A stretch of 64,000 bases of DNA from Nocardia brasiliensis ATCC 700358 (GCF_000250675.2 NC_018681.1:7998001-8062000); one strand, 5' to 3'. Shown: positions 34,500-44,018, counted from the first letter of the stretch. Notes: generated from the letters alone by a model not told the origin. Translations and numbers: made by a program.

Positions 34500-36293
34500 A
34501 TGCGAGAGTTCGAAGTCCCGGCTTCCTACACCATCCCGGAAGACGCGAACAATTCCGACAACGTCTTCCGTCATGCCGAGCAGTCACCCGACGCGGTGCT
34601 GTTCAACAAGCCGGACGGCAACGGCGGCTGGCTGGATGTGCGGGCCGCGGAGTTCGCGACGGAGGTCACCGGTGTCGCCAAGGGCCTGATCGCCTCGGGC
34701 ATCGAACTCGGCGACCGCGTCGCCATCATGGCGCCCACCCGCTACGAGTGGGCGCTGCTGGACTTCGCCATCTGGGCCGTCGGCGGCTGCACCGTCGCGA
34801 TCTACGACAGCTCGGCGGCCGAGCAGGCCAAGTGGATCCTGCAGGACTCGGCCACCAAGCTGCTGATCGTCGACAGCGACAAGCACCGCGCCACCATCGA
34901 CGAGATCGAGGCGGGTTCGCTGCCGGACCTGAAGGAGACCCTGCAGATCGACAAGGGCGCGGTCGACGAGCTCACCAGCCGCGGCACCGACCTGGACGAC
35001 CAGGTCGTGCACGACCGGCGCAAGCAGGTCAACGCGAACTCGCCGGCCACCCTGATCTACACCTCCGGCACCACCGGGCGGCCCAAGGGCGTCATGCTCT
35101 CGCACGCCAACCTGTACGCCGAATCCCGGTCCGACCGGATCGCGCTCGCCAAGTTCATCCAGCCGGGCAAGAAGACGCTGATGTTCCTGCCCCTGGCGCA
35201 CGTGTTCGCGCGCGCCGTCGCGCTGGTCGCGTTCGACGCCAAGGTGATCGTCGCGCACACCTCCGACTGGTCCACCCTGGTCGACCAGTTCGGCAGCTAC
35301 CGGCCGCACTTCATCCTCTCGGTGCCGCGGGTGTTCGAGAAGGTGTTCAACGGCGCCAAGCAGAAGGCGCACGACGGCGGCAAGGGCAAGATCTTCGACG
35401 CGGCCGCCGAGACCGCCATCGCCTACAGCGAGGCGCTCGACAACGGCGGCGCCGGGCTGGTGCTCAAGCTCAAGCACGCGCTGTTCGACAAGCTCGTCTA
35501 CAGCAAGCTGCGGGTCGCGCTCGGCGGCCAGTGCGACGCGGCGGTCTCCGGCGGTGGCCCGCTCGGCGCGCGCCTCGGCCACTTCTTCCGCGGCGTCGGC
35601 GTCACCATCTACGAGGGCTACGGGCTCACCGAGACCACCGCGGCCGTCACCGTGAACACTCCCGAGAAGATCCGGGTCGGCACGGTGGGCAGGCCGATCG
35701 AGGGCCACAGCGCCAAGATCGCCGAGGACGGCGAGCTGCTGCTGCGCGGCTCGGTCGTGTTCGACGGGTACTGGGGCAACGCCGAGGCCACCGAGGACGC
35801 CTTCGCGGACGGCTGGTTCAAGACCGGCGACCTCGGCGCCATCGACGCGGACGGTTTCATCACCATCACCGGCCGCAAGAAGGAACTCATCGTCACCGCG
35901 GGCGGCAAGAACGTCTCCCCCGCGCTGCTCGAGGATTCGCTGCGAGCGCACCCGCTGATCAGCCAGGTGATGGTGGTCGGTGACGGCCAGCCGTTCATCG
36001 GCGCGCTGATCACCCTCGACCCCGAGGCGCTGCCGGGCTGGCAGAAGAACCACAACCTGCCCGCGGACACCCCGATCGAAAAGCTCATCGAGAACCAGGA
36101 ACTGGTCGCCGAGATCGACGCCGCGGTGGCCGAGACCAACAAGAAGGTCTCCCACGCCGAGCAGATCAAGAAGATCCGCATCCTGCCGGTGGACTGGACC
36201 CAGGAGACGGGTGAGCTGACCCCGAAGATGTCGCTCAAGCGGGCCGTCGTGATGAAGCAGTACGCGGACGACGTCGCGAAGATCTACAGCTAG
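34500..36293 (+). CDS. fadD15: Long-chain fatty-acid-CoA ligase, FadD15-like
   Basis: This 597-residue full-length adenylate-forming enzyme has the P-loop YTSGTTGRPKG, GYGLTETT and WFKTGDLG, then the hinge GRKKELIVTAGGKNVSP and a C-terminal lysine region (GELTPKMSLKRA). It activates long-chain fatty acids to acyl-CoA at the cytosolic membrane face. GGAAGG precedes the ATG. It may be expressed from its own promoter in the 118-bp gap after the hydrolase gene. A strong terminator follows. Confidence 0.93.
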   Translation: MREFEVPASYTIPEDANNSDNVFRHAEQSPDAVLFNKPDGNGGWLDVRAAEFATEVTGVAKGLIASGIELGDRVAIMAPTRYEWALLDFAIWAVGGCTVAIYDSSAAEQAKWILQDSATKLLIVDSDKHRATIDEIEAGSLPDLKETLQIDKGAVDELTSRGTDLDDQVVHDRRKQVNANSPATLIYTSGTTGRPKGVMLSHANLYAESRSDRIALAKFIQPGKKTLMFLPLAHVFARAVALVAFDAKVIVAHTSDWSTLVDQFGSYRPHFILSVPRVFEKVFNGAKQKAHDGGKGKIFDAAAETAIAYSEALDNGGAGLVLKLKHALFDKLVYSKLRVALGGQCDAAVSGGGPLGARLGHFFRGVGVTIYEGYGLTETTAAVTVNTPEKIRVGTVGRPIEGHSAKIAEDGELLLRGSVVFDGYWGNAEATEDAFADGWFKTGDLGAIDADGFITITGRKKELIVTAGGKNVSPALLEDSLRAHPLISQVMVVGDGQPFIGALITLDPEALPGWQKNHNLPADTPIEKLIENQELVAEIDAAVAETNKKVSHAEQIKKIRILPVDWTQETGELTPKMSLKRAVVMKQYADDVAKIYS

Positions 36294-36305
36294 TCCAGCA
36301 CGTAC

Positions 36306-36340
36306 AGCGGGGTCGGTGAGCGAGGTTCACCGACCCCGCT
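36306..36340. terminator. Perfect 14-bp hairpin terminator after fadD15
   Basis: AGCGGGGTCGGTGA (36306-36319) pairs exactly with 36327-36340 around a 7-nt loop, 12 bp after the stop. The 3' side reads CTGCTGTGTC, with no long T-tract. Confidence 0.85.
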
Positions 36341-36461
36341 CTGCTGTGTCGCGACCGCCACGACATGCCCGTTCTGCCGGACTCGGCGTCCCCGGAATCC
36401 TCCTCGGCTCGTGATCAGATAGCGGATATCCGACCACGAGAACCGCACACCTGGAGGGTCC

Positions 36462-37274
36462 ATGCTCGCCCGCGCACGCCTTCTCCTACCTACCGCGGTG
36501 GCCGTCGGTTTCGGCCTGGTGTTGCCCGGCTCCGCGCCGGCACTCGCCGACCCGCCGGCCGCCCCGACGCTCTGCACGGAGCAGCAGGAACGCGACGCCG
36601 ACGCAGCCGCAGACACGGCGGCCATCGACGAGTGCTCGCGGTTGCGTATCCAGAGCGCGAAGTTGCGGCAGGCGAACGTTCCGGTGCCCGAGGATCCGGA
36701 AAAGATCACGCCTTTTGTCCTCAAGACCGACATCGGCGTTTCGCCAGAAACTCGAAAAGAGATGTTCGGGGATTCGACGGTCACCGAAAATGGCGGCGGC
36801 AGGCGCGATTACGTACGCGCCACAGCTCGTGCCGCCTATTACACCGGCTTCTACACGGCCAGGCAGGGCGGTGCGCTGTACGCCGATCCGGCGAAGGTGC
36901 CGACGACCACCGACGTGCCGCAGGATGACCAGCTCGCTTCCTTCTTGACCAAGAAGCTGGGCGGCGGAGACGGTAAGACCCACGATGACCAGAACCTCAC
37001 ACCGGAGTTGCTGACGGCCAAGCACACCGCCCTCGCGGCCGCGGCGGCGGCTAGGTTCCTCGCGGGCGACGGCACCGCGGGGCAGGGTCCTGCCCCCGAC
37101 GCCACCGATCCGGATTCCGACGATATGGAGGCCGACGCCAGGCCTGATGCCGCGGCGCTGGCCGAACTCGCCCGTACCGGCCCGGCCGGGGACAGCGTGC
37201 GGAATCGGATCGCCGCGAACAAGGCCGAGGCGGCGGCGGTCGACGCCGCCCGGGTGCTCGGCTGGCTCGCCTGA
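36462..37274 (+). CDS. Secreted protein of unknown function
   Basis: This 270-residue protein has a clear signal peptide (basic MLARARLLLP, hydrophobic core, cleavage near PALADPP). The mature part is acidic, with two Cys close to its start and segments such as RDYVRATARAAYYTGFYTARQGG. The C-terminal half is Ala/Asp-rich and probably helical or disordered. GGAGGG lies just before ATG 36462. I do not recognise a family; it may be a cell-wall-associated protein limited to Nocardia-like genera. Confidence 0.75.
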   Translation: MLARARLLLPTAVAVGFGLVLPGSAPALADPPAAPTLCTEQQERDADAAADTAAIDECSRLRIQSAKLRQANVPVPEDPEKITPFVLKTDIGVSPETRKEMFGDSTVTENGGGRRDYVRATARAAYYTGFYTARQGGALYADPAKVPTTTDVPQDDQLASFLTKKLGGGDGKTHDDQNLTPELLTAKHTALAAAAAARFLAGDGTAGQGPAPDATDPDSDDMEADARPDAAALAELARTGPAGDSVRNRIAANKAEAAAVDAARVLGWLA

Positions 37275-37350
37275 TCGATCCGGGTCAGCGCTCGGCCAGC
37301 GTCAGCGAATGGTCATATTCTGCGGCCTGCCCGGCAGTACGCTCGAATTC

Positions 37351-38937
37351 ATGGCCGATCTGCGACTGCGAGTGCTGGCTGGGATCGTCTCGGCGGGCGC
37401 GGCGCTAGGTGTCGCGGAACTGCTCGCGGCCTTTTTCGAGGCGCAGAGCGCGCCGTTCGCCGCCCTCGGCGGGACCGTCGTCGATCACACGCCCGATGGT
37501 GTGCGCGAGTGGGCGATCGACACCTTCGGCACCAACGACAAAGCGGTGCTGTACCTCTGCATGGGTGTGGTCGCGGTGCTGGTCGCCGGACTCGCGGGCG
37601 CCCTCGAACGGACCGCGCGCCCAGTGGGTTCAGCGCTGCTGGCGGTCTTCGGTGTGCTGGCCGCGATCGCCGCCGTCGCACGCACCAGCGCGTCCGGTGC
37701 GTTGCCGACCCTCGTCGGAGTCGCGGTCGGGATCTATGCGCTGCGCCTGCTGACGGAGCGGATCGAGACCGCCGCCTCCGCCCGGCAGGTTAGCGAAACA
37801 TCCAGCGCCGCAAGCAGACCCATCACCTCGCCGCCCAGCGCACCGGTCGAGCCGTCCGGTACGGCAGCCCCGGAGCGGCGCCGGGTGCTCCAAGGCCTGG
37901 CGCTGGTCGGCGGATTGGCCGTGGTCACCGGGGTCGGCGGGCGGCTGCTCGGCACGGGACGCCGCGACGTGTCCGACGAGCGGGCGGCGGTCGAATTACC
38001 GCAGCCGAGCGCGCCGGAGGCGCCGGTCGCGCCCGGCGTAGATCTGCGGGTCCCCGGCCTGACTCCGTATCTCACTTCGAACAGCGACTTCTATCGCATC
38101 GACACCGCGTTGATCGTGCCGCAGGTGTCCAAGGACGAGTGGTCGCTGCGCATCCACGGGATGGTGGACCGCGAAATCCGGCTCACCTGGGCCGATTTGG
38201 CGAATCGCCCCGCGGTGGAGCGCATCGTGACCCTGGCGTGCGTGTCGAACCCGGTCGGCGGCGACCTGATCGGCAACGCGCGCTGGCTCGGCTACCGGCT
38301 GGACGAACTCCTGGCCGAGGCGGGCCCGCATCCCGACGCGGACATGGTGCTCTCGCACAGCACCGACGGCTGGACCGCGGGCACCCCGCTGTCCGTGCTC
38401 ACCGACGGCCGCGACGCGTTGCTCGCGGTCGGCATGAACGGCGAACCCCTGCCCGTGGCGCACGGTTATCCGGCGCGGCTGGTGGTGCCCGGCCTCTACG
38501 GTTATGTCTCGGCCACCAAATGGGTCACCGAACTGGAGATCACCCGTTTCGACCGCGCGACCGCGTACTGGACCCGCCGCGGCTGGTCGGCGCTCGGCCC
38601 GATCAAAACCGGCACCCGCATCGACACGCCGCGCCCGCGCAGCCGAATCAAACAGGGCCGCATCGCCGTTGCCGGTGTGGCCTGGGCCCAGCATCGCGGC
38701 ATCCGCGGCGTCGAGGTCCAAATCGACAACGGCCCTTGGCAACCCGCCCGCCTCGCCGAGGAGCAATCGGTCGACACCTGGCGCCAGTGGGTCTACGACT
38801 GGGACGCCACCCCCGGCACCCACACCCTGCGCGCCCGCGCCACCGACGCGACCGGCGAAACCCAGACCGCCGAGCGCCGTGATGTCGTCCCCGACGGCGC
38901 CACCGGCCACCCCACCGTCACCCTCCAGGTGAACTGA
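37351..38937 (+). CDS. Membrane-anchored molybdopterin-dependent oxidoreductase (sulfite oxidase fold)
   Basis: This 528-residue protein has about four to five membrane segments in residues 1-130. A Ser/Pro linker and a hydrophobic segment around 175-190 follow. The C-terminal sulfite-oxidase-type molybdopterin domain has the likely Mo ligand C297 in TLACVSNPVGGDLIGNARW. The last 90 residues form the Ig-like dimerisation domain. The substrate is unknown; relatives include YedY/MsrP-type and sulfite oxidases. The catalytic domain is probably outside the membrane. TACGCT (37338-37343) is 7 nt before the ATG, suggesting a leaderless mRNA. Confidence 0.9.
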   Translation: MADLRLRVLAGIVSAGAALGVAELLAAFFEAQSAPFAALGGTVVDHTPDGVREWAIDTFGTNDKAVLYLCMGVVAVLVAGLAGALERTARPVGSALLAVFGVLAAIAAVARTSASGALPTLVGVAVGIYALRLLTERIETAASARQVSETSSAASRPITSPPSAPVEPSGTAAPERRRVLQGLALVGGLAVVTGVGGRLLGTGRRDVSDERAAVELPQPSAPEAPVAPGVDLRVPGLTPYLTSNSDFYRIDTALIVPQVSKDEWSLRIHGMVDREIRLTWADLANRPAVERIVTLACVSNPVGGDLIGNARWLGYRLDELLAEAGPHPDADMVLSHSTDGWTAGTPLSVLTDGRDALLAVGMNGEPLPVAHGYPARLVVPGLYGYVSATKWVTELEITRFDRATAYWTRRGWSALGPIKTGTRIDTPRPRSRIKQGRIAVAGVAWAQHRGIRGVEVQIDNGPWQPARLAEEQSVDTWRQWVYDWDATPGTHTLRARATDATGETQTAERRDVVPDGATGHPTVTLQVN

Positions 38938-38950
38938 TCCGGACAGCACG

Positions 38951-38982
38951 GTGCCCCGCAAGCGAATCCGCTTGCGGGGCAC
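38951..38982. terminator. Bidirectional hairpin terminator
   Basis: GTGCCCCGCAAGCG (38951-38964) pairs perfectly with 38969-38982 around AATC. It lies between the convergent molybdopterin oxidoreductase and MFS genes, 13 bp and 6 bp from their stops. Confidence 0.88.
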
Positions 38983-38988
38983 GAGTGT

Positions 38989-40467
38989 TCAGGCGAGCGA
39001 ATCGGCTTTGCGGGGTTCAGTCTGAGGTGCAGGTGCGGCGCTCTGCCCATGGCGGACGAAGAGCGCGGAAGCCACGAAGCCGATCAGCAGGATGCCTGCG
39101 GGGAGCAGGATGGATTGGCTCAGCGCGGTGCTGAAGCCGTCCTTGACGAACTCCGGGATGGGCCCCTGCCCCGCCCCGCCTTCGCCGACCTGGCCGCCGC
39201 CGAGCCCCTGCGCGGACATGCGGGCGGCGATGAGCGCACTGATCGCCGCGCTGCCGAGCACCGATCCGACCTGCCGGGTGGTGTTGTAGACGCCGGCGCC
39301 CGCACCGGCCAGTTGGACCGGCAGGTTGTGCGTGGCGGTCGAGGCCAGCGGCGCCCAGATGCAGGAGTTCGCGAAACCGGCGAACACCGCCGACACCACG
39401 ATCCAGGCCAGCGACGAGTCCGGCTTCATCAGCGCGGCGAACCAGAACACCGACACCGAGTAGAGCGCGAAGCCGAAGGCGGGCACGATCCGCGGATGCA
39501 ACCGGTCGGCGAACTTGCCGACGAACGGCGCACAGACGCCGGTGACGATCGCCATCGGCGCGAACACCAGCGCCGACTCGGTCGGCGACAGCTCGCGCAC
39601 CGCTTGCAGATAGAAGTACCCCGGCACCATGAACGCGGTGACCGTCGCGCCCATCGCCGCGATGGCGATATTGGACAGCGAGAAGTTGCGATCGCGGAAC
39701 AGGCTCAGCGGCAGCAGCGGCTCACCGCGGCTGCGCGACTGGTTCACCAGGAACACGGCGAGCACCGCGAGACCGGCGGCGATCATCAGCCAGATGCGCA
39801 GCGACCAGTCGTAGGTGTTGCCCTCCTGGATGCCGAAGACCAGCAGGAACAGTCCGACACCGCTGAGCAGCACGCCGGGGATGTCGAACTTGTGCTCGTG
39901 CGTCGGCAGCGCGGGCACCAGCCACATCGCCAGCGCGAAGGCGATCACGCCGATCGGGATGTTGACGAAGAAGATCCACTCCCAGCCGAGCCCGTCCACG
40001 AGCACGCCGCCGAGGATCGGCCCGACCAGCGTCGCGAGTCCGGCCACGCCGCCCCACAGGCCCATGGCGGCGCCCCGCTTGTCCGGCGGGAAGGTACGGG
40101 TGATCACCGCCATGGTCTGCGGCGTCATCAGCGCGGCGCCGAGGCCCTGCACCGCCCGCGCGGCGATCAGCATCTCGATGCTGCCGGACAGTCCGCACCA
40201 GGCCGAGGCGACGGTGAAGATCGCGAGGCCGAGCAGGTAGATGTTCTTGGGGCCGAAGCGATCACCGAGCCGGCCGGTGACCAGCAGCGGCACCGCGTAG
40301 GCGAGCAGGTAGGCGCTGGTCACCCAGATCACCTTCGAGATATCGGCGTGCAGATCGGTCATGATCGCCGGATTGGCGACCGCGACGATCGTCATGTCCA
40401 GCAGGATCATGAAGAAACCGACGACCAGCGCGGTCAGCGCCAGCCACGGATTGCGTTGAGTGGTCAT
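38989..40467 (-). CDS. MFS drug transporter, DHA2 (14-TM) type
   Basis: This 492-residue membrane protein has motif A-like GRLGDRFGPKN after TM2 and the antiporter motif C region GPILGGVLVDGLGW in TM5. The first TM pair has the LDMTIVAVANPAI motif typical of DHA2 exporters (EmrB/QacA). It probably expels a drug or toxic metabolite by proton antiport. It is the distal gene of an operon with a PadR regulator 74 bp upstream, so expression is probably induced by the pump's own substrate. Confidence 0.92.
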   Translation of the reverse strand: MTTQRNPWLALTALVVGFFMILLDMTIVAVANPAIMTDLHADISKVIWVTSAYLLAYAVPLLVTGRLGDRFGPKNIYLLGLAIFTVASAWCGLSGSIEMLIAARAVQGLGAALMTPQTMAVITRTFPPDKRGAAMGLWGGVAGLATLVGPILGGVLVDGLGWEWIFFVNIPIGVIAFALAMWLVPALPTHEHKFDIPGVLLSGVGLFLLVFGIQEGNTYDWSLRIWLMIAAGLAVLAVFLVNQSRSRGEPLLPLSLFRDRNFSLSNIAIAAMGATVTAFMVPGYFYLQAVRELSPTESALVFAPMAIVTGVCAPFVGKFADRLHPRIVPAFGFALYSVSVFWFAALMKPDSSLAWIVVSAVFAGFANSCIWAPLASTATHNLPVQLAGAGAGVYNTTRQVGSVLGSAAISALIAARMSAQGLGGGQVGEGGAGQGPIPEFVKDGFSTALSQSILLPAGILLIGFVASALFVRHGQSAAPAPQTEPRKADSLA

Positions 40468-40541
40468 GGGATTCGAAGTTCCTGTCGTGCGAGGTTCCCG
40501 ATCGGGCGGGAACCGGAGTTCGGTGCGGCCCGCGGCCGGCG

Positions 40542-41234
40542 TCAAGGCGGTGGCGTTCCGACCGCGCCGTGCCGCGTCGGAGGCAACTCGGCCTCGTCGC
40601 GGGACGACCAGATGTGATGGTGCTCGTGGTCGGCCTCGCGCGCGCCGGTGTGCGCGTCGAAGGTCTCCCATTCCAGTGCGCCACTTGCCAATTCGTCGAG
40701 AAAGCGGTTCACCCAATCGATCTCGGCGCCGAGCATGGCGTGCAGATACGGCAGGGTGACGGTGTAGCGGCGGGGCACGCGGCGCTCGTCGGCCCAGGTG
40801 ATCATCGTCGCGACATCGGCGCGATCGGCCTCCAGATGGCCGACCCGCTCGCGCAGCAGCGCGAGCACGTCGTCCTTGGGCAGATTGTGCGCCTCGGCCA
40901 GCGCGACCGGGAACATCGGATACTCCGGCGCCGGGTATCGCACGATCTCGGCGATCCTGGCGCGCAAGGCCGTTCGGCCGCCCTCGGTGATCCGGTAGGT
41001 GGTGCGTTCGGGCCGGTTGCCCTCCCGATCGACGCCTTCGGACTGCACCATGTGCTGCTCGGCCAGCCGCGCCACCGTGTGATACAGCGAGCCGGGCCGC
41101 ACCTTGACCAGCACGTCTTCCCGGCGCGCGATCAGCAGCTGATACATCTCGTACGGATGCATGGGCCGCTCCTCGAGCAGCGCCAGCACGGCGATCCCCA
41201 GCGGCGTCACCGCCGGACGCGCCTGCTGCCCCAT
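40542..41234 (-). CDS. PadR family transcriptional regulator
   Basis: This 230-residue regulator has the PadR winged helix (LALLEERPMHPYEMYQLL, then GSLYHTVARLAEQHMV and TYRITEGG) and a long C-terminal dimerisation domain. PadR repressors often control an adjacent efflux pump, here the MFS gene. A perfect 24-bp palindrome 66 bp upstream is the likely operator. AAGGA precedes the ATG. The last 30 residues (His/Glu-rich, HEHHHIW) are unusual and could bind metal, which is speculative. Confidence 0.93.
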   Translation of the reverse strand: MGQQARPAVTPLGIAVLALLEERPMHPYEMYQLLIARREDVLVKVRPGSLYHTVARLAEQHMVQSEGVDREGNRPERTTYRITEGGRTALRARIAEIVRYPAPEYPMFPVALAEAHNLPKDDVLALLRERVGHLEADRADVATMITWADERRVPRRYTVTLPYLHAMLGAEIDWVNRFLDELASGALEWETFDAHTGAREADHEHHHIWSSRDEAELPPTRHGAVGTPPP

Positions 41235-41300
41235 GTCCTTCGCCTTCCCGTCGAACGCTCACGGCGTCGCCGCCGGAACCAGGAGCGCTATGCCCCGTTT

Positions 41301-41324
41301 CGTATATTCCACGTGGAATATACG
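41301..41324. promoter_or_regulatory. Perfect 24-bp palindrome, candidate PadR operator
   Basis: Each half reads CGTATATTCCAC, giving an exact palindrome centred at 41312/41313. It is far more AT-rich than its surroundings and lies 67-90 bp upstream of the padR start, where a promoter is expected. PadR proteins bind palindromes of this size, so autoregulation of padR-MFS is the natural reading. Confidence 0.7.
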
Positions 41325-41434
41325 GCCCGGAACAAGAGGACCGCAAGGTGCGCGGTACGGCGAAATAGGTGATCACAGGCACAACTGACCCGTGCCGAGG
41401 CTCGAATCAGCAGCTCAGCGGGGTGCGCGACAGG

Positions 41435-42151
41435 TCAGTTCGCGGAACGCACGCTCAGATCGGGTGCGCCGGGCAGCGCGTCGGCCCGGCGCAACCGGCC
41501 GGTCCCCGGCGTGCTCACCCAGACGGCGAAGGCGAGCAAGCCGTCCAGGACCATGGCCAGCACCGCCACCAGCAACGCGCCCACCAGAACGCGGTCGTAC
41601 CGGTACAGGCTGATGCCGTCGAAGATGTAGCGGCCGAGCCCGCCGAGGTTGACATAGGCCGCGATGGTCGCGGTGGCGACCACCTGCAGCGTCGCGCCGC
41701 GCAGGCCGGTGAGCAGGATGGGCAGCGCGTTGGGCACCTCGACCCGGAACAGGATCTGCCGCTCGGTCATGCCCATCGCCCGGGACGCGTCCACCACGTC
41801 GGCGGGCACATTGGCGATGCCCGCGTAGGCGCCGGCCAGCAGCGGCGGAATCCCCACGGTGATCAGGGCGAGCAGCGGTGGGATCAGGCCGAGGCCGAGC
41901 AGCAGCACCAGAAAGGTGAGCAGGCCCAGGGTCGGCAGCGCGCGCATGGCGTTGGCGAATCCGACCAGCAGCGCGGAGCCGCGCCCGGTGTGCCCGATCA
42001 CCAGACCGAGCGGAAGCGCGATCGCCGCGGACAGCGCGATGGTGAGGAAGCTGTACCAGAGGTGTTGCGCGATACGGGTTTCGATGCCCGCGGGGCCGCT
42101 CCAGTTCGCACCGTCGGTGAAGTAGGACCACGCGTCGAGGAAAAGGTTCAC
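41435..42151 (-). CDS. proZ: Osmoprotectant ABC transporter permease
   Basis: This 238-residue permease has the ABC inner-membrane loop (VVDASRAMGMTERQILFRVEVP) and about six TM segments, matching ProW/ProZ/OpuCD proteins. It starts at GTG 42151, 19 bp after the proW stop. With ProW, ProV and ProX it forms a glycine-betaine/choline/carnitine-type uptake system that protects against high osmolarity. Confidence 0.9.
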   Translation of the reverse strand: MNLFLDAWSYFTDGANWSGPAGIETRIAQHLWYSFLTIALSAAIALPLGLVIGHTGRGSALLVGFANAMRALPTLGLLTFLVLLLGLGLIPPLLALITVGIPPLLAGAYAGIANVPADVVDASRAMGMTERQILFRVEVPNALPILLTGLRGATLQVVATATIAAYVNLGGLGRYIFDGISLYRYDRVLVGALLVAVLAMVLDGLLAFAVWVSTPGTGRLRRADALPGAPDLSVRSAN

Positions 42152-42170
42152 GAGGCTGCGCCTTTCACCG

Positions 42171-42839
42171 TCACGAGCGCCGGCCTCTCGCCTGCGCGGT
42201 CCGGACGTCGGCCCGCACCCACGGCGTCGACCAGCGGCCGAGCACGTAGATCAGGCGGTCGAAGATCAAGGCCAGCGCCAGGATCACGATGATGCCCGCG
42301 ACGATCTCGTCGGGGTAATCACGCTGGTAGCCCTGCGTGAACAATTTGCCGACGCCGCCGACGCCGATCAGCGCGCCCACCGACACCATCGCGATATTGG
42401 TCACCACGACGACCCGCAGGCTGGACACGAAAACCGGGATGGCCAACGGCATGTCGACGGTCAGCGTGCGCCGCAGCGAGCTGCACCCGACCGCGTCGGC
42501 GGCGTCGACCACGTCGGCGGGCACCGAATCCAGCGCCGCCGGCACGGCGATCACGAGCAGCGCGGTCGAGTACATGGTCAGCGCGATGATCACGTTCAAC
42601 GGGTCGATCGTGGAGATCCCGACCAGCGGCGGGATGATCACGAACAGCGCAAGCGACGGAATCGTGTACGCCAGGCTGGCCACGGTCACCGTCACCCGGC
42701 GCAGCCAGGTCACCCGACGCACCAACGCGCCCAACGGAATCGCGATCACCAGGCCGAGCAGCAGGGGCACCAGCGCCAAGTACAGGTGGGTCTTGGTGAA
42801 CCCCCAGATCTCGGCGAAGTTGTCGATCAGGTATCGCAC
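42171..42839 (-). CDS. proW: Osmoprotectant ABC transporter permease
   Basis: This 222-residue permease has YTIPSLALFVIIPPLVG and the coupling loop DAADAVGCSSLRRTLTVDMP. GTG 42839 is chosen because GGGAGG precedes it by 5 nt. It probably pairs with ProZ as a heterodimeric channel for osmolytes. The gene lies 16 bp after proV. Confidence 0.9.
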   Translation of the reverse strand: MRYLIDNFAEIWGFTKTHLYLALVPLLLGLVIAIPLGALVRRVTWLRRVTVTVASLAYTIPSLALFVIIPPLVGISTIDPLNVIIALTMYSTALLVIAVPAALDSVPADVVDAADAVGCSSLRRTLTVDMPLAIPVFVSSLRVVVVTNIAMVSVGALIGVGGVGKLFTQGYQRDYPDEIVAGIIVILALALIFDRLIYVLGRWSTPWVRADVRTAQARGRRS

Positions 42840-42855
42840 ACAGGCCTCCCGCGGG

Positions 42856-44007
42856 TCACCGCGCTTCTTCCTGTTCGAAGAAGTGCCGGTTGCGTTCGGC
42901 GTCCTCGGTGGCGCGCTGGCCGGCCAGCTGTTGCAGCACCTCGGTGGCGAGCACGCCGCCGCGCACCGCGCCCGCCTCGTCCACGGCCACCCCGATACCG
43001 GAGGGCGAGGAGATCGCGGCGTCCAGCGCCTGGCGCAGGTCGCCGGTCGGCGTGAACAGCGAACCGCCCGCGGATGTGCTGTCCGCCAAGGTATGTCCGG
43101 CACGCACCGACTCCACCCCGGTGACGTCGATCCAGCCCGCGGGCTTGCGTTCGGCATCGACGATCAGCACCCAGTCCCCGCGATCCAACCGCAGGGCGGA
43201 CACCTCCGCGGCGGTCGCGGTCCGAAGCTCGTGCAGCGGAACCTCTTTCGCCGTGCGGAAGGACAGGCCGCGATAGCCGCGGTCCCGGCCGACGAAATCG
43301 GCGACGAAATCGGTGGCGGGCTGGGCGAGTACGTGGTCCGGCGGATCGTACTGCTGCAGCACCCCGCCCCGGCCGAAGACCGCGACTCGGTCGCCGAGGG
43401 TGATCGCCTCATCGATGTCGTGGGTCACGAACACGATGGTCTTCCGCAATTCCGCTTGCAGCCTTTGCATTTCGACCTGCAACTCGGCCCGTACCACCGG
43501 ATCGACGGCGCTGAACGGCTCGTCCATCAGCAGCACCGGCGGGTCGGCGGCCAGCGCCCGGGCCACCCCGACCCGCTGCTGCTGCCCGCCGGACAGCTGG
43601 GCCGGATACCGGCCCGCCAGCGAGCGATCCAGACCGACCCGATCGAGCACCTCCAACGCCGCGGCCCGGGCCGCCTTGCGCGAATCACCGCGCAGCACCG
43701 GCACGGTCGCGACATTGTCCACGACCGTGCGGTGCGGCAGCAGCCCGCCGCTCTGGATCACATAGCCGATACCGAGCCGGAGCTTTACCGGGTCGACCTT
43801 CGAAATATCCTGTCCGGCAATGGTGATCGTGCCCGAACTGGGCGTGATCATCCGGTTGATCATCCGCATCGACGTGGTCTTGCCGCAGCCGGACGGGCCG
43901 ACGAACACGGTGAACGAGCCGGACTCGATCCGCAGATCGAGGTCGGTGACGGCGTGCGTGCCGTCCGGATAGGTCTTGCTGATACCGCGAAACTCGATAT
44001 CGGACAA
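42856..44007 (-). CDS. proV: Osmoprotectant ABC transporter ATP-binding protein with CBS region
   Basis: This 383-residue ATPase has Walker A GPSGCGKT, signature LSGGQQQR, Walker B LLMDEPFSAVDP and H-loop VTHD. The last 120 residues contain a CBS-like region (WIDVTGVESV and GVAVDEAGAVRGGV) that in OpuA-type transporters senses ionic strength. The start is TTG 44007, supported by AGAGG about 7 nt upstream. Sequence further upstream in this frame belongs to the proX coding region and its promoter, not to this protein. Confidence 0.92.
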   Translation of the reverse strand: MSDIEFRGISKTYPDGTHAVTDLDLRIESGSFTVFVGPSGCGKTTSMRMINRMITPSSGTITIAGQDISKVDPVKLRLGIGYVIQSGGLLPHRTVVDNVATVPVLRGDSRKAARAAALEVLDRVGLDRSLAGRYPAQLSGGQQQRVGVARALAADPPVLLMDEPFSAVDPVVRAELQVEMQRLQAELRKTIVFVTHDIDEAITLGDRVAVFGRGGVLQQYDPPDHVLAQPATDFVADFVGRDRGYRGLSFRTAKEVPLHELRTATAAEVSALRLDRGDWVLIVDAERKPAGWIDVTGVESVRAGHTLADSTSAGGSLFTPTGDLRQALDAAISSPSGIGVAVDEAGAVRGGVLATEVLQQLAGQRATEDAERNRHFFEQEEAR

Positions 44008-44018
44008 CGTGTTACCTC

